Assembly (NCBI GenBank): GCA_030613765.1
Contig: JAUWLI010000065.1
Location: 1-11,352, forward strand
Origin: Phycisphaerae bacterium
Lineage (GTDB): Bacteria > Planctomycetota > Phycisphaerae > Sedimentisphaerales > SG8-4
DNA: 11,352 nt
Direction: 5' to 3'
Shown: piece by piece, positions 7,008-11,352 of the stretch
Layout of the letters: every line of letters starts with the position of its first letter
Position numbering within the stretch: position 1 is the first letter of the stretch
Made by a program: the position numbers and the translations under genes
Notes under the pieces: generated by a model
The model's input: the letters and a program-made list of their open reading frames with translations, nothing else
Database searches by the model: none
What the model was told of the DNA's origin: nothing

Positions 7008-10000
7008 ATGAAGACTACGAACTTTGAGAAGCTAATAATCCTGGTTGCGGTATTGTGTGTCGGTTCACTTGTGCCGGTGACAGAGGCTGAATGGGTCGCT
7101 TACAATGATTGTATCCGCCAGGCCGGGGAATCGACGGCAGCGAACGTAACAGACTGGACTGTCTACGATGGTTATACCGATAACAACACTGGGATGCTGT
7201 TGGACTTTGCCTCCGGCAGCGATTTCGGGATGCCCACGGTGACGTTCACGATGAACTCCGCGGCTCCCGTGCAGACTCATATCGACTACGGCGACAATTT
7301 TACTGTGAGCACGCCGGCACATACAGTATTCGATCAAAAGGTGGATTTTAGCGGAACCATTCTCCAGCACAGTTCCTCGACGGGCTGGTGGGTGGAGATA
7401 GAGTTTACGGGCCTGGATCCGACAAGGAAGTATACGTTTGTGGGCACGGCGGTACGCATATCACCGGCCGATCTCGACCGTATTTCACTCTTCACAATAA
7501 AAGATGCCGCCACTTACGTCAACAACAGCGGTTATCACACTATTGGAGACCCGAGCTGGGTTGGGACAGAGGCCACGAAGTTTTTGGCTGTGGGCAATGC
7601 AACAGAGGGCGTTGTGGTTCGGTGGGACGATATTGATCCCGGCGCCGACGGCGATTTTACGGTGAGGGCCGAAGCGGACAGTAGTGTGGGTTCCCAGGGA
7701 AGGAGAGCATATCCGCTCGCCGGATTTATGCTTGAAGCGTTGGGCCCGGCAGGCAATCGGGAGCCGGAGGTTGATGCCGGTACCGACCAGGAGACCACGC
7801 TGCCTGACAACACGGTCAACCTCAACGGCACGGTTGATGATGATGGTTTAGGAGAGCCGAACGGTTTTTTTGCGCTGATGTGGTCAAAGGACAGCGGCCC
7901 GGGGGAAGTGACCTTTGACCCCAATGAGTTCGTGGAAGACCCCATCGTGACATTCGAGCCTCTGGCGCATGGGACGTATGTGCTGCAGCTCGAAGCGACC
8001 GACGGCGAGCTGTCGGCTTCGGATTTAGTGACAGTTACTGTGAATGAATCGATCTGCCCACCGGGAGATTTGACCTTTGACTGCATAGTCAATTGGGACG
8101 ACGTTAAGATTCTTACCGGTCAGTGGCTTTTGCCGAGCGGCTCGGCGGACCTCAATGGTAAGAATGGAGTCGAGACGGGTGATTTTGCCTGGCTGGCCAG
8201 GGACTGGCAAGAGAACCGACAAAGGGGCTCCGTGCAGGTTACTATCCAACCCCAGGGCGCAATTGACGCCGGGGCGCAATGGCGCGTTGACGGGGGAACA
8301 TGGCAGGACAGCGGGTATACCGAGGGGGATCTAACGGTTGGCACGCACACCGTGGAGTTTAGTGCGGTCACAGGCTGGGACAAGCCCGGCAATCAGCAGG
8401 TGCAGGTGGATTATGCTCAGACCACGAGCACAAGCGACACTTATATACAGCAGACAGGTTCGCTGCAGGTTATAATTTATCCGCAGGGGGCCATCGATGC
8501 TGGTGCCAAATGGCGTGTAGACGCCGGGAGTTGGCGAAGCAGCGGCGAGACGGTAAGTGGCCTCTCGGTTGACTCGCACACGGTCGACTATAATTCGGTA
8601 AGCGGCTGGATCAAACCGCCCGACCAGCAAGTCCAGATAAACCAGGGTCTACCGACCGTAACCAGTGGTACATACCAGAGACTGGGAGAGACGCCGGTGG
8701 TAATCAACGAGTTTATGGCAGTCAACTCCTACGTGCCCTTCATCAATCCCAGCTTCAATATGTACACCCAGGTCTATGGATTCGACGTGCATCCGGACTG
8801 GATTGAGCTGCACAATATGGATCCGGCAAACACTATTGATCTCGATGGCTGGTATTTGACCGATGACCCGGAGAATTTGACGAAATGGCGGTTCCCCAGT
8901 GGAGAGGGCATCAGCCCCAGCGGATATTACGTACTCTTTGCGTCGGGAAAAAAGCAGGAGGATAATCCCGGCAATTACCCATTCGTAGACGGAGACGGGT
9001 CTCTTCATACCAACTTCGTGCTCGGCAGAGGGGGTGGCTATCTGGCCCTTGTCGAGCCGAACGGGGTGACCATCTCGCATGAATATACGCCGGAGTATCC
9101 GGAGCAGCGAGGCTTTGTTTCCTATGGTATGGGCAGCGGCGGTGGGATTGGCTATCTTGTAACGCCCACTCCGGGCAGCAGGATCTCAGACAAGTGGACC
9201 GGAGCCGCGAATTCGGCAGAATACGACGGTGCCGTGGATGACACGGAATTTGACTACGACCGTGGCTTTTACTACGCCGCTTTTAACGTCGCAATTAGCT
9301 GTTCAACACCAAGTGCTACGATACGCTATACCATCGACGGCAGCGAGCCAACCATGACCAACGGCTCAACTTACAACACACCAATTCTCATCGACACTAC
9401 CACCTGTCTGCGCGCCGCGGCGTTCAAGTCTAATTGGCTGCCGTCCAACGTAGATACACAGACCTATATTTTCCCGGCGCACGTGATTGTGCAGACCAAT
9501 GCTCAGGCAATTGCTGCGGGATACCCAAGTTATTGGGGACGTGGAGGCGATTACGAGATGGATCCGGAGATATACAACGACCCTGCTTACAGCGGCGTGA
9601 TTCAAGGAGCCCTGTTGACGATTCCCACGCTGTCGGTGGCGATGGATAAGGACCACTTGTTCGGTAGCTCAGGCATTTATACCAACCCCACACAGATAGG
9701 TATTTCATGGGAGCGGCCTACCTCCGCGGAGCTCTTTGACGCAAACGGCGTTAAAAAGTTCCAGGTCGACTGCGGCATAAGAGTTCAGGGTGGTGCCAGC
9801 CGAAATCCCGACAAGGCCCCCAAGCACTCCTTGAGCCTTCGGTTCCGGGGGGGGTACGGCCCGGGCGAGCTTGATTGCGACCTTTTCGATGGATCACCGG
9901 TGGACCGATTTAACTCGCTGCAGATTCGAGCGATGTACAACAACTCATGGATACACTGGGATAGCGGGCAACGCAGCCGAGGCTCAATGATTCGGGATCA

Positions 10001-11352
10001 GTGGATGCGCGACTCGTTACTCGATATGGGAGACCCGGGTGGGGGATATGGCACATACGTTCATCTGTATCTCAACGGGCTGTACTGGGGAGTCTTTAAC
10101 CTTCACGAGCGCCCGGACGCCGAACATTACGCTTCGCACTACGGCGGTAGCGATGACCAGCTCGATGCCTTGAACAGCGGCTCCGCAGTCGACGGTACTA
10201 CGACGTCGTGGAACAACCTGCATACCATGATCTCCAATGCTGTCGTCGGCGGGATCAGCCTCTCGGAATACCAGCAGATTCAGAAGAAGCTGGATTTTGT
10301 GAACCTGATAGACTATATGATTGTGAACCATTACGGGGAGAACTCCGACTGGGATGGTCACAACTGGCGTGCGGCCGGCGGTGGAATCGCTGATATGCCG
10401 TGGCGAATCTTTAGCTGGGATGCCGAACGAGTGCTGGAAAACGTCAGTGAGAATCGGACCGGGCAGAATAGCGCCGGCGATCCGAGCAGACTGTTTAACA
10501 ATATGGCCAACAGCGCCGAGTTCAAAATGTTGATTGCCGACCGCATGCACAAGCATCTCTTCAACGATGGCACCCTGATGGCGGAAAATACAGCCGCACA
10601 CTGGATGAGGCGGGCTACAGAACTGGACCTGGCCATCATCTGTGAGTCGGCACGTTGGGGGGACTACCGAAGAGACGTCCACCAGTATTCGAACAGCCCA
10701 TATTTGCTCTACACCAAAAACGACCATTGGCTTGTCGAGCAGAACAGATTGATGAACGATTACTTCCCCGAACGCGCTAAGAATCCGCTTAATTCGGGTA
10801 ATCTGCTTAGCCAGTACAAATCAAGGGGATGGTATCCCTCCGTCGAGGCCCCGGTATTCAATCCGCACGGTGGCTGGAACTTCGCCGGCTTTAACGTAAC
10901 CATCACTAACCCCGGCGGCTCCGGTGCAATCTGGTACACAACCAACGGAGAAGACCCCCGTCTTCCAGGCGGCGCGGTCAACCTGGCTCATGCGACAACC
11001 TATTCTGTATCCTTAAGTCTTTCTAAAAGCACAAACCTGAAGGCCCGCGTGCTGGACGGCACCACATGGAGTGCTCTAAATGAAGCTGTGTATGGTGTTG
11101 GTCCGGTCGCAGAGGACCTGCGTATCACCGAGATTCTGTACCATCCGAAGAACACTGGCGATCCAAACGATCCGAACACCGAATTCATCGAACTCAAAAA
11201 CATAGGACTCGATACACTGAATTTGAATCTGGTAACATTCACTGAAGGAATCCATTTCACTTTTCCGGATGTAGAACTTGATCCCAACGAATGCATTGTA
11301 GTTGCCAGAGACCAGAGTGCATTCGAAGCCAAATACGGCACATCAGTCAATA
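7008..11352 (+). CDS. Secreted CotH kinase-like / lamin-tail multidomain protein (3' end outside window)
   Basis: The frame is open for 1448 codons and runs off the right edge. The signal peptide is residues 1-27 (hydrophobic 9-24, cleavage TEA|EW). Residues 28-248 form a beta-rich module opening with AYNDC. I recognise its style from planctomycete surface proteins but cannot name a family. A PKD-like domain follows at about 250-348, then a dockerin-like segment at 350-405 and two homologous 77-residue repeats at 407-560. Next are lamin-tail domain 1 (562-685, VVINEFMAVNS and DWIELHN), a chitobiase-C-like domain (758-823, IRYTIDGSEPT), a CotH kinase-like domain (about 874-1230), a second chitobiase-C-like domain (from 1280, IWYTTNGEDPR) and lamin-tail domain 2 (from 1369, ITEILYHP and EFIELKN). 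The CotH part shows VQGGASRNPDKAPKHSLSL, then NSDWDGHNW at 1112-1120 and WRIFSWDAE at 1132-1140, matching the expected catalytic and metal-binding regions. CotH proteins of Bacillus spores phosphorylate coat proteins; the substrate here is unknown. It is likely cell-surface or matrix-bound. Confidence 0.93.
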   Translation, partial: MKTTNFEKLIILVAVLCVGSLVPVTEAEWVAYNDCIRQAGESTAANVTDWTVYDGYTDNNTGMLLDFASGSDFGMPTVTFTMNSAAPVQTHIDYGDNFTVSTPAHTVFDQKVDFSGTILQHSSSTGWWVEIEFTGLDPTRKYTFVGTAVRISPADLDRISLFTIKDAATYVNNSGYHTIGDPSWVGTEATKFLAVGNATEGVVVRWDDIDPGADGDFTVRAEADSSVGSQGRRAYPLAGFMLEALGPAGNREPEVDAGTDQETTLPDNTVNLNGTVDDDGLGEPNGFFALMWSKDSGPGEVTFDPNEFVEDPIVTFEPLAHGTYVLQLEATDGELSASDLVTVTVNESICPPGDLTFDCIVNWDDVKILTGQWLLPSGSADLNGKNGVETGDFAWLARDWQENRQRGSVQVTIQPQGAIDAGAQWRVDGGTWQDSGYTEGDLTVGTHTVEFSAVTGWDKPGNQQVQVDYAQTTSTSDTYIQQTGSLQVIIYPQGAIDAGAKWRVDAGSWRSSGETVSGLSVDSHTVDYNSVSGWIKPPDQQVQINQGLPTVTSGTYQRLGETPVVINEFMAVNSYVPFINPSFNMYTQVYGFDVHPDWIELHNMDPANTIDLDGWYLTDDPENLTKWRFPSGEGISPSGYYVLFASGKKQEDNPGNYPFVDGDGSLHTNFVLGRGGGYLALVEPNGVTISHEYTPEYPEQRGFVSYGMGSGGGIGYLVTPTPGSRISDKWTGAANSAEYDGAVDDTEFDYDRGFYYAAFNVAISCSTPSATIRYTIDGSEPTMTNGSTYNTPILIDTTTCLRAAAFKSNWLPSNVDTQTYIFPAHVIVQTNAQAIAAGYPSYWGRGGDYEMDPEIYNDPAYSGVIQGALLTIPTLSVAMDKDHLFGSSGIYTNPTQIGISWERPTSAELFDANGVKKFQVDCGIRVQGGASRNPDKAPKHSLSLRFRGGYGPGELDCDLFDGSPVDRFNSLQIRAMYNNSWIHWDSGQRSRGSMIRDQWMRDSLLDMGDPGGGYGTYVHLYLNGLYWGVFNLHERPDAEHYASHYGGSDDQLDALNSGSAVDGTTTSWNNLHTMISNAVVGGISLSEYQQIQKKLDFVNLIDYMIVNHYGENSDWDGHNWRAAGGGIADMPWRIFSWDAERVLENVSENRTGQNSAGDPSRLFNNMANSAEFKMLIADRMHKHLFNDGTLMAENTAAHWMRRATELDLAIICESARWGDYRRDVHQYSNSPYLLYTKNDHWLVEQNRLMNDYFPERAKNPLNSGNLLSQYKSRGWYPSVEAPVFNPHGGWNFAGFNVTITNPGGSGAIWYTTNGEDPRLPGGAVNLAHATTYSVSLSLSKSTNLKARVLDGTTWSALNEAVYGVGPVAEDLRITEILYHPKNTGDPNDPNTEFIELKNIGLDTLNLNLVTFTEGIHFTFPDVELDPNECIVVARDQSAFEAKYGTSVN
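8055..8222 (+). other. Dockerin-like segment inside the CotH protein
   Basis: Two EF-hand-like units are visible at residues 350-405. The first has GDLTFDCIVNWDDVKIL followed by TGQWL; the second has ADLNGKNGVETGDFAWL followed by ARDW. The paired Asp/Asn-rich loops and 'A/T-x-x-W' endings are the form typical of planctomycete dockerin-like repeats. Such segments usually sit near a C-terminus, whereas this one is internal. Calcium binding is inferred, and the first loop is poor in acidic ligands. Confidence 0.6.
8226..8687 (+). repeat. Two tandem 77-residue protein repeats in the CotH gene
   Basis: Units at 8226-8456 and 8457-8687 encode residues 407-483 and 484-560. Both share PQGAIDAGA, WRVD, HTV, GW-KP and QQVQ at matching positions, with roughly 37 identities in the first 62 aligned residues. 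DNA identity is clearly lower at third positions, so the duplication is old and under protein-level constraint. The units look like small beta-sandwich, PEGA-like modules that may bind carbohydrate or cell-wall material; this function is inferred only. Confidence 0.75.

Noticed and set aside
7535..8092. A 185-codon Ser/Pro-rich open frame on the minus strand
   Set aside because: It is antisense to the PKD-like and dockerin-like coding region. The Ser/Pro-rich composition is what GC-rich antisense reading produces.
10017..10727. A 236-codon open frame on the minus strand
   Set aside because: It lies fully inside the CotH-coding frame, whose motifs are clear in the other strand. Its translation shows no recognisable domain and it has no ribosome binding site.

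Overview
The window looks like chromosomal DNA of a planctomycete, most likely of the Phycisphaerae/Sedimentisphaerales type. This rests on protein style and not on a marker gene. There are two large exported proteins that join a methyltransferase-like domain to PQQ-type beta-propeller repeats. There is also a very large exported CotH/lamin-tail protein that carries a planctomycete-style dockerin-like segment ('ADLNGKNG...GDFAWLARDW').

Layout. Bases 1-74 hold a plus-strand tRNA-Arg (anticodon TCG). Two tandem minus-strand genes follow, at 121-3249 and 3343-6591. They are paralogues separated by 93 bp and probably form one operon read from about 6657 down towards the tRNA, which they meet convergently. 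A 416-bp divergent intergenic region (6592-7007) holds two overlapping sigma70-like promoters for the operon, one candidate promoter for the rightward gene, and three consecutive stem-loops in the presumed leader of that gene. From 7008 to the right edge runs one open plus-strand reading frame of at least 1448 codons with no stop. It encodes a secreted multidomain protein: N-terminal beta module, PKD-like domain, dockerin-like segment, two 77-residue repeats, lamin-tail domain, chitobiase-C-like domain, CotH kinase-like domain, a second chitobiase-C-like domain and a second lamin-tail domain. Its 3' end lies outside the window.

How the genes may work together. All three proteins have export signals, so they are expected to act outside the cytoplasm. 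No transporter, catabolic enzyme, transposase, integrase, CRISPR array or defence gene is visible, so a shared pathway cannot be assigned. The most unusual points are the exported, partly degenerate methyltransferase-like fold fused to beta-propellers in two tandem copies, a conserved Cys motif block between the two propeller halves of both copies, and the CotH kinase-like domain embedded in an adhesin-like extracellular protein.
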